64,000 nt of DNA from Rugalucina vietnamica (GCA_964017185.1 OZ024871.1:62857226-62921225); one strand, 5' to 3'; positions 24,201 through 36,038 are shown, counted from the stretch's first letter. Notes: generated by a model not told the origin, from the sequence alone. Numbers and translations: made by a program.

Positions 24201-27200
24201 TTTATAAATTTTGGTCATTTTCAAAGACCAGTTTGAAACTGTCAGCCTCTGCTCCCCCAAGTTATTTGGTGGTTAATGGTTTGCTAGGTATATACCCTAG
24301 CTAGGCATGGTATACAATTGGTGCCACATTCCCTAATTAGGTGAGATTTTGACATTAAAAATGACCAGACTTTACAGCAAAATAGGTCAATTTTATGCAT
24401 TTTGGTCATTTTCAAAGACTGTTTGATACTGACGAACTCTATTCCCCAAAATCATTTGGTGGTTAATGGTTTGCTATGTATATACCCTAGCTAGGCATGG
24501 TATACAATTGGTGTCACATTCCCTAATAAGGTCAGATTTGGACATTAAAAATGACCAGACTTTACAGAAAAATATGTCAATTTTATAAATTTTGGTCATT
24601 TTCAAAGATCAGTTTGATACTGTCAGCCTTTACTCCCCAAAGTTATTTGGTTGTTACTGATTTGCTAAATATACCCCCTAGCTAGGTATGGTATATAGCT
24701 GGTGTCACATTCTCTTTTGATGTCAGAATTGGACATTGAAAATGACCAGATCGTATAGCAAAAGAGGTCAATTTTATAAATTTTGGCCATTTTCAAAGAC
24801 TAGTTTGAAACTGCCAGCCTCTACTCCCCCAAGTTATTTGGTGGTTATTGTTTTGCTAGTTATATACCCTCGCTATGTATCATATACAACTGGTGTCACA
24901 TTCCCTAATAAGGTCAGGTTTGAACATTGCATGTGACCAGATATAGCAACAAATAGAAGTATGTGACCAGATATACATGTAGCAACAAATAGGTCAATTT
25001 TATAAATTTTGTTTATTTTCAAAGATCAGTTTGATGCTGTCAGCCTCCACTCTTCCAAGTTATTTGGTGGTTAAGGGTTTGCTAGGTATATACCCTAGCT
25101 ATGTATGGTATACAGCAAGTGTCACATTTCCTTGTAAGGTCAGGTTTTGACATTGCATGTGACAAGTCATATCAGCAAAATAGGCCAATTTTATAAATTT
25201 TGGCCATTTTCAAAGACTAGTTTGAAACTGTCAGCCTCTACTCCCCCAAGTTATTTGGTGGTTTTTGTTTTGCTAGGTATATATCCTCGCTATGTATCGT
25301 ATATAGCTGGTGTCACGTTCCCTAATAAGGTCAGGTTTGGACATTGCATGTGACCAGACATAACAGCAAACAGGTCAATTTTATAAATTTTGATCATTTT
25401 CAAAGATCAGTTTGATACTGTCAGCCTCTACTCCCCCAAGTTATTTGGTGGTTATTGTTTTGCTAGGCATATACCCTCACTATGTATCGTATACAGCTGG
25501 TGTCACATTCCCTAATAAGGTCAGGTTTGAACATTGCATGTGACAAGATATAACAACAAATAGGTGCATGTGACCAGATGTAGCAACAAATCGGTCAATT
25601 TTATAAATTTTGTTTATTTTCAAAGATCAGTTTGATGCTGTCAGCCTCTACTCCCCCAAGTTATTTCGTGGTTAATGGTTTGCTAGGTATATACCCTAGC
25701 TATGCATGGTATACAGCTGGTGTCACATTTCCTTGTAAGGTCAGGTTTTGACATTGCATGTGACAAATCATATCAGCAAAATAGGCCAATTTTATAAATT
25801 TTGGCCATTTTCAAAGACCAGTTTGAAACTGTCAGCCTCTACTCCCCCAAGTTATGTGGTGTTTTTGTTTTGCTAGGTATGTATCCTCGCTATGTATCAT
25901 ATACAGCTGGTGTCACATTCCCTAATAAGGACAGGTTTGGACATTGCATGTGACCAGACATAACATAAAAAGGTCAATTTTATAAATTTTGGTCATTTTC
26001 AAAGATCAGATTGATACTGTCAGCCTCTACTCCCCCAAGTTATTTGGTGGTTATTGTTTTGCTAGGTATATACCCATGTTATACACTTGTGTCACATTCC
26101 CTAATAAGGTTAGTTTTGGACATTGCATGTGACCAGACATAACAGCAAAAAGATCAATTTTATAAATTTTGGCCATTTTCAAAGACCAGTTTGAAACTGT
26201 CAGCCTCTACTCACCCAAGTTATGTGGTGGTTTTTGTTTTGCTAGGTATGTATCCTCGCTATGTATCATACACAGCTGGTGTCACATTCCCTAATAAGGT
26301 CAGGTTTGGACATTGCATGTGACCAGACACAACATAAAAAGGTCAATTTTATAATTTTTGGTCATATTCAAAGATCAGTTTGATACTGTCAGCCTCTACT
26401 CCCCCAAGTTATTTGGTGGTTATTGTTTTGCTAGGTATATACCCTCGCTATGTATCATATACAGCTGGTGTCACATTCCCTAATAAGGTCAGGTTTGGAC
26501 ATTGCATGTGACCAGACATAACAACAAAAAGGTCAATTTTATAAATTTTGGTCATTTTCAAAGATCAGATTGATACTGTCAGCCTCTACTCCCCCAAGGT
26601 ATTTGGTGGTTATTGTTTTGCTAGGTATATACCCTAGCTAGGCATGTTATACAATTTGTGTCACATTCCCTAATAAGGTTAGTTTTGGACATTGCATGTG
26701 ACCAGACATAACAGCAAAAAGGTCAATTTTATAAATTTTGGTCATTTTCAAAGATCAGTTTGATACTGTCAGCCTCTACTCCCCCAAGTTATTTGGTGGT
26801 TATTGTTTTGCTAGGTATAAACCCTGGTTATGTATCATATACAGCTGGTGTCACATTCCCTAATAAGGTCAGGTTTGGACATTGCATGTGACCAGACATA
26901 AAAGCAAAAAGGTCAATTTTATAAATTTTGGTCATTTTCAAAGATCAGATTGATACTGTCAGCCTCTACTGCCCCAAGCTATTTGATGATTATTGTTTTG
27001 CTAGGTATATACCCTAGCTAGGCATGGTATACAATTTGTGTCACATTCTCTAATAACGTTAGGTTTGGACATTGCATGTGACCAGACATAACAGCAAAAT
27101 AGGCCAATTTCATAAATTTTAACCATTTTCAAAGACCAGTTTCAAACTGTCAGCCTCTACTCCCCCAAGTTATGTGGTGGTTTTTGTTTTGCTTGGTATG

Positions 27201-29440
27201 TATCCTCGCTATGTATCATATACAGCTGGTGTCACATTCCCTAATAAGGTCAGGTTTGGACATTGCATGTGACCAGATATAACAGAAAAAAAGGTCAATT
27301 TTATAAATTTTGGTCATTTTCAAAGACCAGTTTGAAACTGTCAGTCTCTACTCCCCTAAGTTATGTTGTGGTTTTTGTTTTGCTAGTTATGTATCCTCGC
27401 TATGTATCATATACAGCTGGTGTCACATTCCCTAATAAGGTCAGGTTTGGACATTGCATGTGACCAGACATAACAGAAAAAAGGTCAGGTTTGGACATTG
27501 CATGTGACCAGACATAACAGAAAAAAGGCCAATTTTATAAATTTTGGTCATTTTCAAAAGATCAGTTTGATACTGTCAGCCTCTACTCCCCCAAGTTATT
27601 TGGTGGTTATTGTTTTGCTTGGTATATACCCTCGCTATGTATCATATACAGCTGGTGTCACATTCCCTAATAAGGTCAGGTTTGGACATTGCATGAGACC
27701 AGACATAACAGCAAAAAGGTCAGTTTTATAAATTTTGGTCATTTTCAAAGATCAGATTGATACTGTCAGCCTCTACTCCCCCAAGTTATTTGGTGGTTAT
27801 TGTTTTGCTAGGTATATACCCTAGCTAGGCATGGTGTACAATTTGTGTAACATTCCCTAATAAGGTTAGTTTTGGATATTGCATGTGACCAGACATAACA
27901 GCAAAAAGGTCAATTTTATAAATTTTGGTCATTTTCAAAGATCAGTTTGATACTGTCAGCCTCTACTCCCCCAAGTTATTTGGTGGTTATTGTTTTGCTA
28001 GGTATATACCCTCGCTATGTATCATATACAGCTGGTGTCACATTCCCTAATAAGGTGAGATTTTGACATTAAAAATGACCAGACTTTACAGCAAAATAGG
28101 TCAATTTTATAAATTTTGGTCATTTTCAAAGATCGGTTTGATACTGTCAGACTCTATTCTCCCAAATCATTTGAATCATTTGGTGGTTAATGGTTTGCAC
28201 AGTATACCCCCTAGCTAGGCATGGTATACAATTGGTGTCACATTCCCTAATAAGGTCAGATTTGGACATTAAAAATGACCAGACTTTACAGTAAAATAGG
28301 TCAATTTTATAAATTTTGGTCATTTTCAAAGATCAGTTTGATACTGTCAGTCTCTACTCCCCCAAGTTATTTGGTGGTTAAAGATTTGCTAAATATACCC
28401 CCTAGCTAGATGTGGTATATAGCTGGTGTCACATTCCCTTATGATGTCAGAATTGGACACTGAAAATGACCAGATCGTATAGCAAAAGAGGTCAATTTAA
28501 TAAATTTTGGCCATTTTCAAAGACCAGTTTGAAACTGTCAGCCTCTGCTCCCCCAAGTTATTTGGTAGTTAATGGTTTGCTAGGTATATACCCTAGCTAG
28601 GAATCGTATACAATTGGTGTCACATTCCCTAATAAGGTGAGATTTTGACATTAAAAATGACCAAACTTTACAGCAAAATAGGTCAATTTTATAAATTTTG
28701 GTCATTTCAAAGATCAGTTTGATACTGTCAGCCTCTACTCCCCCAAGTTATTTGGTGGTAAATGATTTGCTAAATATACCCCCTAGCTAGGTGTGGTATA
28801 TAGCTGGTGTCACATTCCCTTATGATGTCCGAATTGGACATTGAAAATAACCAGATCGTATAGCATAAGAGGTCAATTTTATAAATTTTGGCCATTTTCA
28901 AAGACCAGTTGGAAACTGTCAGCCTCTGCTCCCCCAAGTTATTTAGTGGTTATTGTTTTGCTAGGTATATACCCTTGCTATGTATCATATACAACTGGTG
29001 TCACATTACCTAATAAGGTCAGTTTAGACAATGCATGTGACAGGAAAATTTTATAAATTTTGGTCATTTTCAAAAATCAGTTTGATATTGTCAGCCTCTA
29101 CTCCCCCAAGTTATTTGGTGGTTAATGGTTTGCTAGGCATATACCCTAGCTATGTATGGTATACAGCTTGTGTCACATTCCCTTGTAAGGTCAGGTTTGG
29201 ACATTGCATGTGGCAAGTCACAACAGCAAAACAGGCCAATTTTATAAATTTTGGTCATTTTCAAAGATGAGTTTGGTACTGTCAGCCTCTACTTTCCCAA
29301 AAAATTTGGTGGTTGTTGCTTTGCTAGGTATATACCCAAGCTAGGTATGGTATACAGCTGGTGTCACATTCCCTGATAAAGTCAGGTTTGGATAGTGCAT
29401 ATGACAGACATTACATTCCCTAATAAGGCCAATTTTGGGC
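21223..29440 (-). repeat. ~190-bp satellite array, right arm (inverted orientation)
   Basis: About 43 units of the same repeat in reverse complement, recognisable by GGTGTCACATTCCCTAATAA, TGGTCATTTTCAAAGATCAG and TGATACTGTCAGCCTCTACT. The switch occurs around 21205-21240, where a forward unit breaks off after its CTAGGATATATACTTAG segment and an inverted one starts. From about 25.0 to 28.1 kb the units are highly uniform, with variants such as CCTCGCTATGTATCATATAC, pointing to recent amplification. Three marked unit types recur in the same order near 23.9-24.9 and 28.0-28.9 kb, which is higher-order structure. Confidence 0.97.
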
Positions 29441-29461
29441 AGTGCATACAGCAAGATAGGT

Positions 29462-29600
29462 CGCCGTATTTACCGGTAATACCGGGTTTTATAACAGCAG
29501 TGGTATATATGCTAGTTGCAGTTGTCTCTCTTGAATGTTATCGTCAGAAAGCTTGTTGTCAGAAGTTATTGTCAGAAAGCTTGATTTTAGCCGATGCATA
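29462..29600. repeat. Right outer inverted repeat bracketing the satellite block
   Basis: Reverse complement of 14411-14550 with only a few differences and one or two small indels. It lies immediately outside the last degraded satellite unit. Confidence 0.9.
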
Positions 29601-29651
29601 CTGGGTAATCTAAAAACATTAACTCGTACAAAAAAACGGTCATCAGGATTT

Positions 29652-29845
29652 CCGACAAACCGACCTGTAAAGTCACAGAAGCAGGCTAGAAGCTTGAAAT
29701 TTCGGATTTAAGAAGAAGAAAAATTGTACTATACGTGTAGCGAAAATAAAGGCGCTGATCAGCTTCGCAGTTACTGCGAAGCTTATCTGCGCCTTTGTTT
29801 TCGCCTAGGCAATAATCGCGTTTTTATTTCTCACGACGCGGCTCA
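29652..29845 (-). mobile_element. Hairpin MITE copy
   Basis: Central 65-bp inverted repeat at 29740-29804, and the flank TTGAAATTTCGGATTTAAGA shared with the other copies. The right end is TCACGACGCGGCTCA. The outer left end is degraded. Confidence 0.85.
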
Positions 29846-30087
29846 AATATGAAAGTAATAGTAATAACATAATTTTGCACATGCTAACTGTGACGGGAAA
29901 GCCTCCCTTGGAAAAATACGTTGGTGCAACGTATTAGCGGCATATTGAGTGTTTGTTTTTTGCATTTCAAACTCGAAACTTTGTGAATCGAGTAAGTGTT
30001 GAGTATAGCGGCTCAATTACCATTGTGACTGCAATAGCATACTATACCATAATATGGGCGCTACAAAATGAATATTGAATGATTTAC

Positions 30088-30256
30088 CATCCTCATCCGC
30101 CTCCTTGAATAAACCTCTAAGTTGCTCGGGCTTTGTGAACGTCCATCTCGACAGAAAATCGTAGGCCAATTCTTCGTACTCAATAACACCATCCTTGTTA
30201 TCATCATATTCCTCAAAGTCGTCAGGAATCGGGAACCAGACCATTCCATCCACCAC
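30088..30256 (-). CDS. Secreted EF-hand protein, exon 3 (EF-hand 1 and start of EF-hand 2)
   Basis: 169 nt between a GTATTATAG acceptor and a GTAAATC donor, starting in phase 0 and ending with one base of a split codon. It encodes residues 98-153. The first calcium loop, D-D-N-K-D-G-V-I-E-Y-E-E (residues 115-126), is canonical, followed by the exiting helix LAYDFLSRWTFTKPEQL and the entering helix of the second hand, LRGLFKEADED. EF-hand pairs bind calcium; the actual affinity and partners are unknown. A read-through frame continues past the donor but is not conserved in character. Confidence 0.93.
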
Positions 30257-30469
30257 CTATAATACCCTATTCTATAAAACTGTCGCATGGATTTGTCAAA
30301 ATATGTTTATAATACTCATGAGAGTTGTGCATTGCTTTCGGTAATCATTTTCTTGTAGCGTGAGTACTTCTGATTCGGTCTTAGATATATAGAAGTCGAT
30401 CTTTGCAGTTAAATTATGACACACCTTTGTGTAGCCCGACTGCTTAGCTGCTGCGTTCAGCGTGACTGG

Positions 30470-30800
30470 GAATTTTTATATGTAAAGAGGTACAAGTAGG
30501 CAAAGATCAGGAAAAGGCGCAATCAGAAAAAGATTCCCACTCCAAAAACCGAGGTGGGGAAAAAAAACTAACAGTCAGGTACTTATACAATGAAAACATA
30601 TCGTAAGCCGAATGAGCAGCTATTTTCCCAATAGGTGGCCACTCAGTTACCTAAACTTAACTAAAAATATGTAAACATACATAAGGCGCCAACAGCACAA
30701 AAAATTTTAAACACCAATACATAAAACAAAAAGAACCACCACAGAAGTATCGCCTTGGAACGATCAGTAACGCAAAGTTACTGGCGGGCTTAAACCTGTT
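30470..30800 (-). mobile_element. RT-element tail repeat, minus orientation, in intron 2
   Basis: Landmarks TACAAGTAGGCAAAGATCAG, CCACTCCAAAAACCGAGG, GTGGCCACTCAGTTACCTAA and AAGTATCGCCTTGGAACGAT. It closely matches 49021-49330. Confidence 0.85.
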
Positions 30801-30954
30801 TTACATAGCCATAACGTATATGTAAGCATTTTCATCAGGTATTTCTGGGACGATGTTTTGGCGCTAAACTTTGAGGGATTTCTATTCTGTGGTTACAACT
30901 CAAGATCAAGCAATGAACAGAATAAAGGCTGTTAAATAAGAAATTGTTTTCGCG

Positions 30955-31170
30955 ACACGTATAATACACTTTCTTTTCTTCGGAAATCCGAAATTTCAAA
31001 CTTCTTGCCTGCTTCTATTGAGGCCCAGTCCCACTAAATCGTACGATTGCTCAGAAACGCAAGATACTCTTAAGATTCAAGGGTCTTAAGACCAATCTTT
31101 AGAAATTATAATGAAAAGACCGATCCCTTCGGATTGATTTTGCCAAATATACTCGTTTAAGCATGACATT

Positions 31171-31222
<52 letters not shown>

Positions 31223-31745
31223 TTTCTTACGCGATTCACACGAGTAGACGTATTCAATCAAATTTAACGTTACATCTCTGACATATCACGCCGATGGTAA
31301 TCATAGTTCATGCTTACGCATGTTTTCAGAATTTTGAACATGTCCAAAAACCGCTCAAGAACGCTAGGGTCGATCAGATACTAATGATTGTTTTTGCAAG
31401 AATATGCTTTAAAGCTTCATTATCTCATAAAAAAAACTTTCGGCAACACCAGTGCATCTTAAATTATAGAATCAGACATTTTGGAATTTCCGTGTGTCTT
31501 TATAATGGTCCCTAGAGCTGATTATTTCAATGGACCGACCAAAATCACATAAAATCAGTCTTGCAATCCACTGAGTTTACCTCTGATTATCACAATAATG
31601 TAATCGTAAACTGGTCTTAAGGCGATCTTAAGCGATCGAAATAGCAGTGAGACTGGGGCTTTTGTGTACAGCCTGGTTTATGGTAGACCTGTTCGCAAGC
31701 CACACTGTTGGTTTTCTCACGAGACGTTTCAAATATTGTAGAACG
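30955..31745. mobile_element. Hairpin-MITE fragment split by a nested ~640-bp element
   Basis: MITE flanks AAATCCGAAATTTCAAACTT at 30990 and GACCTGTTCGCAAGCCACAC at 31690 are separated by an insert at about 31022-31659. The insert starts GGCCCAGTCCCACT and ends with the near complement AGTGAGACTGGGGC, with further inverted similarity around CTTAAGACCA. Confidence 0.7.
31175..31220. repeat. Poly-A tract, 46 bases
   Basis: Uninterrupted A inside the nested element of intron 2. A length this regular is also where assembly error is likely. Confidence 0.95.
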
Positions 31746-31769
31746 TCGAGTTGTACAGATTGGACCTAC

Positions 31770-31901
31770 CTCAATGCCAACAGAGCGCTTCTTTCTGCAA
31801 TACTTATCACCAGCCACTGCACCAACTGTACAGCCCACAGCAGTACCGGTTCCAGCACTTACTGCCCCACCAGCCGTACAGCCGACCATACTGACAGCTG
31901 A
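31770..31901 (-). CDS. Secreted EF-hand protein, exon 2 (glycine-zipper/Cys segment and R-K-K-R site)
   Basis: A 132-nt exon, phase 0 at both ends, between a TCCTTTTCAG acceptor and a GTAGGTCC donor. It encodes residues 54-97. The segment is Gly/Ala/Val-rich with regular small residues (VGCTAGGAVSAGTGTAVGC, then TVGAVAG), resembling glycine-zipper helices that associate with membranes. It carries three cysteines (C61, C77, C88). R89-K90-K91-R92 matches the furin-type consensus R-X-K/R-R, so the precursor may be cut between this part and the EF-hands. The exon ends GIE and joins in frame to VVDGM of exon 3. No exact family name is known to me. The call rests on splice signals, phase and position. 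Confidence 0.75.
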
Positions 31902-32185
31902 CTGAAAAGGACATTACGAAAACATGCACATGTAATAAACAGATTTTATCATATGACGTCGCTGTTTTCCAGTGGATAACGCCATGTAATAAAAAGTGTT
32001 ATGACCACACGTGTATTAACACTTTTACGGGAATACATCATTGACGACGTCCATAACAACAATGTTAGTTTTCATTAGAAACATGTCCACTTTGAAGGCG
32101 TTAAAATCTTATTTTAAGAGGTATATGACAAAACGAATCGTACACTCGTGTACATTTCATATATATGAAGGCTCGTTTAATAAAT
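31902..32185. other. Intron 1, near exon 2
   Basis: No gene or clear repeat seen. Confidence 0.4.
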
Positions 32186-32410
32186 TTCATATGAAATGAC
32201 CACTCGTGTAAGATCCTCTATTTTTCTTTAGTAGTAAAAATTGAAAATTTTCAGTATAAAGTTTTTGATATTTTTCTTTGCTTTGCCCTAAACATAGAGG
32301 CGGTTCAAACGAGTACCAACAATCTATGTTTTGGGGCAAAGATAAGTCAAATAAGTATACCCCTGCATACCCCAGTTTTGCTAGAGGGGGTACACATTTC
32401 AAGGGCGTGT
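32186..32410 (-). mobile_element. Dispersed repeat with GAACCGCCTC hairpin (family C)
   Basis: Shares AGTATACCCCTGCATACCCC, CAATCTATGTTTTGGGGCAA and a run of AAAATTTTC-like words with copies near 39.6, 45.6, 50.5, 54.65 and 59.45 kb. The family core is a palindrome built from GAACCGCCTC and its complement, only half preserved here. Confidence 0.7.
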
Positions 32411-33084
32411 TTTTCTGATGGAAAGTAACACAATGCTTACAATGTCATGCCAAGAATATATACTGAACAAAGATCTACCAAATCGGTCGGATTTTGATAA
32501 CCTAAAACATTCAGAAAATATTGTATAACAACGAAATTAGAAAATAATAAGATATTAAATCATTCTTCAAAATAATGAAATCTAAAATCAACATAATTCA
32601 GAAGGACCTGTTTTGGAAGTACTCAACCAACTTTCAAAAACAATATATCGGGTTTTTGTGTGTGTTTTTTTCATAAACAGTAGTCCGTTTCACGAAGCTG
32701 TCATAGCGCATTTCTTAAGATTGTATGTTCAAGACTCTCCATAAAACAGTGCTAAGACTTTCCTATAATTTATTTTATGATATTTCGTGAGAAGTGTCTT
32801 ATAGTTAAGGTTTAATAGTTTATTTGAGCGTCACATATATCAGTCACATACATACAATATTTACAAATTTATAACATGCTAAAACATATTTGATATCCAG
32901 TCTATACAGACTTACAAAATACTATATATTTTTTCAATTTGCATTAAAACATAATTAATGTATCACAGATTTACAAAATGTACATCAAATAAAATACCTA
33001 AAACAGAATTTCTTGATGTACAAAATTCACATGTAATAAAACATAAGAAGTATTCGTTTGCATTGAAAAAACTGCAATTACAAA
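32411..33084. other. Intron 1, unassigned
   Basis: A fragment near 32690-32800 (GTTTCACGAAGCTGTCATAG) resembles one at 48365-48490 and is a dispersed repeat. Nothing else was recognised. Confidence 0.4.
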
Positions 33085-33990
33085 ATGGCCCGTATGGACC
33101 CCAGGGGCACGGTAGGCAGGATTTATAAAGAGGACCATTATACATTGCTACACCCAAAATATGAAAGCTCTGGGCCTTGTGGTTTCGGAGAAGAAGATTT
33201 TTTTTTATGTTTTTCCCATTGTAAGTCTATGGGAGCTAATGACCCCCGGGGCGGGACCATTTTTGACCCCAGGGGCATGATTGGCAGGATTTATATAGCG
33301 GACCACTAAACATTGCTACACACAAATATGAAAGCTCTGGGCCCTGTGGTTTCAGAGAAAAAGATTTTTTTATATTTTCATCATGACGCCCCCGGGGCGG
33401 GGCCCGTGTGGACCACAGGGGCACGGTTGGCAGGATTTTTATAAAGACGAACACTATATATTGCTACAAACAAAATATGAAAGCTCTGGGCCTTGTGGTT
33501 TCGGAGAAGAAGATTTTTTTATGTTTTACCCATGACCCCCCGGGGCGGGGCCCGTATGGACCCCAGGGGCATGGTTGGCAGGATTTATAAAGAGGACCAC
33601 TATACATTGCTACACACAAAATATGAAAGCTCTGGGCCTTGTGGTTTCTGAGAAGATTTTTTTTATGTTTTCCCATTGTAAGTCTATGGGAGCTAATGAC
33701 CCCCGGGGCGGGGCCATTTTTGACCCCAGGGGCATAATTGGTAGGATTTATAAAGAGGAACACTAAACATTGCTACACACAAAATATGAAAGCTCTGGAC
33801 CTTGTGGTTTCAGTGAAGAAGATTTTTTTATATTTTCATCATGACACCCCCGGGGTGGGGCCCGTATGGACCCCAGGGGCACGGTTGGCAGAATTTATGA
33901 AGAGGACCACTAGACATTGCTACACAAAAAAAATATGAAAGCCCTTGGCCTTGTGGTTTCAGAGAAGAAGATTTTTATATGTTTTCCCAT
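33085..33990 (+). repeat. GC-rich ~150-bp minisatellite, six units
   Basis: Units begin near 33088, 33250, 33400, 33548, 33710 and 33858. Each carries GGACCCCAGGGGCAYGGTTG or a TTTTTGACCCCAGGGGCA variant, then ACATTGCTACACACAAAATA and TGAAAGCTCTGGGCCTTGTG. Two unit types alternate in the order A-B-A-A-B-A, so the array looks like two copies of a three-unit block. Long open frames on both strands arise because the units have few stops. No gene is called. Confidence 0.93.
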
Positions 33991-34260
33991 TGTAAGTCTA
34001 TGGGAGCTATCCGTTGCCATGGAAACCAGAGTTCTGATCCGACCTGGCCCAAAACCTAATACAACCTTTCCCGCTCCTTAATGATGCTTTAGATAAAATT
34101 TTGTCACGATTGGCCTTGTTGTCTTAGAGATATTGAAGTTTGAAAATGTGAACGGACGGACGGACGGACGCACGGACGCCCAGACGCACGGACGGACGCC
34201 GGCTCGACTACTATACTATAAGCTCACCTTGTGAGCCTTCGGCTCAGGTGAGCTAAAAAT
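33991..34260 (+). mobile_element. AGCTCACCTGAG-type element, terminal part
   Basis: Runs from GTTGCCATGGAAACCAGAG through a CGGA-rich stretch (34153-34200) to the end hairpin GAGCCTTCGGCTCAGGTGAG. Further ends of this family occur at 39.85, 42.14 and 44.78 kb. The minisatellite upstream may be part of the same element. Confidence 0.75.
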
Positions 34261-34945
34261 AATAGAAATGAAATGAAATAAAAAAAAAAATAAAAAAATA
34301 AATAAATAAAATAAAATAAATACATATCTAAGTATATGGAAATGCGTGCGTGTGCGCGTACGTGCATGTGTGACCAAATTAAAATAAAAAAAGGAAGTTG
34401 AAATGCAGTTGTTGTCAATAAGCTGCGTAGAAACTAACTTTTGTTTTCGTTGATATAATTTATAAAAAGTTTAAATGTGTGTTGTCTTTTTTTGTGGCCC
34501 GGCTCAGGTGTCATAAATATCTCTAAAATGTTTTTATAGGGCGCATGGCAAACACTTCTCCTTTCACACCTTCTATTGACAGTAATTTTTTGTTGTAATT
34601 ATATACACCAAACTTAAAGAAACCGCGACATCTTGAGAAGAATTACAATTTGAATAAATACAAAGAAAAATAAATGAAAAACAAAAACGCTTCCGACCCA
34701 ACCCAGTTGAAACACGGGTATGCTTATTTTACGCCTAAATGTATTCGAAATTTTGACCCATGATGATCATGGATGATCAGCATGATGATCAGCCGGAACT
34801 GACTGACTGACACGGAATGAATGAATGAATGAATGAATGAATCGGGTAAGCTCGACAATTCGTTTGAGGGACCGATATTTTTACCTTTTTTACCTAAATG
34901 CGGAAAGAGGTACTTGATAGCGACATGTATATATTTTTTTAAATT
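34261..34945. other. A/T-rich simple-sequence region
   Basis: AAAT-rich stretch at 34280-34320, and a perfect GAAT tetranucleotide run of six to seven units at about 34816-34842. No gene. Confidence 0.6.
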
Positions 34946-35160
34946 CAATTTACGTCCTTTTCAAGATTATTTCAGCTCATATGAGACGGGCCAATCAGTA
35001 GGTGGGGCGAAAACGGGAGAATCCCGAGAAAACCACCTGGCACACCCGCAAGCAGAACTTGGCTTGTCTCACATGTGGCCAGAGCGGGGCTCGAACCCAC
35101 ACCAGACACAGCGGTGAGATGATCGAGTGATTAAGAAACAGCACACTTAACCGCTCGGTG
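34946..35160 (-). mobile_element. tRNA-derived SINE copy
   Basis: Reverse orientation: TTACGTCCTTTTCAAGATTA at the tail side, ACCACCTGGCACACCCGCAA in the body, and the tRNA-like head GTGATTAAGAAACAGC and ACCGCTCGG at the right. Confidence 0.88.
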
Positions 35161-35419
35161 CATGCATATTCTCTAACAAAAATTAATTGTTTCAGATAAT
35201 ACAATATTAGGAGCAAGCTGCGAGTACATGTATAAAGTTTCTGGCATATTTTATACCAAGAAGAAGGTGACAGAGCATCTTTTGTTAAGAACAAGGTCTG
35301 TCTATAGAAGAGAGACCCTGATGTGAATTATCGCGGTAGGGGTATAGATTGGCATGCGCGTCTAATGACACCTTTGCTATGTAGCTACGTTGTCTCTATA
35401 CCATCGTAATCGTGAACAT

Positions 35420-36038
35420 TCGAAGGCTGAAAGTGAGCTTATAACGTCCCCATCGTCGTCCGTCGTCGTCCACAGTTTCAAAAAAAGGCGCAGCACTTTT
35501 GCGCGACCAATACGTTTGCGCTTGGCCGATCAACTTGAAATTTTGTGGAGTGGGAATTTCTTTCTGATTGCGCCATTTCCTGATCATTGCCTATCGCAGT
35601 TGTACATTTTTATGTGGACCTCCTTGTCACAGTGTATTGGCTTTGAAATTGTGTTCGAGATATCTTTTTCACATGACCCAATGGCCGCCACGCCCATATA
35701 TGGTAAAAACACTTAAATATCTTTTTCTCTAGAATCGGTGGGCCGATTTCACGAAATATGTAGCATCGGGGATCCAGCGCATCACAGTTTGCCCAAATGA
35801 TGACCCCGGGATGACCTTGACTATTTTAGGGCAAGGTCAATTTTGCAAACATCTTTAACATCTTTACATGGGAAAAGGCAAAAATAATGGATATTTTGGA
35901 AACTATTTCAGCATGAAACTTGAAAGTTGCTCGATGGAGTCAACTAGTGCCAATGAAGGTATGTAATTAATTAAGGTCAAGGTCATTTCTTGACCTGGGC
36001 TCAAGGTCATTAAAATATCGAAATTAATGACATGTTTT
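35420..36038 (+). mobile_element. AGCTCACCTGAG-type element, internal part
   Basis: Contains GTGAGCTTATAACGTCCCCA, CGTCGTCCGTCGTCGTCC, GAAATTTTGTGGAGTGGG, CATGACCCAATGGCCGCCAC and GATGACCTTGAC-like words shared with 42.15-43.56 kb. A short RT-tail piece (TTTCTGATTGCGCCATTTCC) appears inserted near 35560. Confidence 0.7.

Larger units (their letters stand above)
14330..30087 (-). other. Intron 3 of the EF-hand gene, carrying the giant repeat array
   Basis: Bounded by the GTAAATC donor of exon 3 and the TTTGTTTAG acceptor of exon 4, 15,758 bases. Almost all of it is the inverted satellite block described separately, plus an RT-tail fragment and a hairpin MITE near the edges. Confidence 0.85.

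Noticed and set aside
14856-29440. CRISPR-like appearance of regular repeats
   Set aside because: Units are ~190 bp, adjoin without unique spacers, change orientation, and lie in an intron of an animal gene.
31617-31889. Single-exon 90-residue protein on the minus strand
   Set aside because: Only the part upstream of the GTAGGT donor looks coding. The C-terminal half is hairpin-MITE sequence.
33085-33938. Multiple overlapping open frames on both strands
   Set aside because: They repeat with the minisatellite unit and come from its stop-poor composition.
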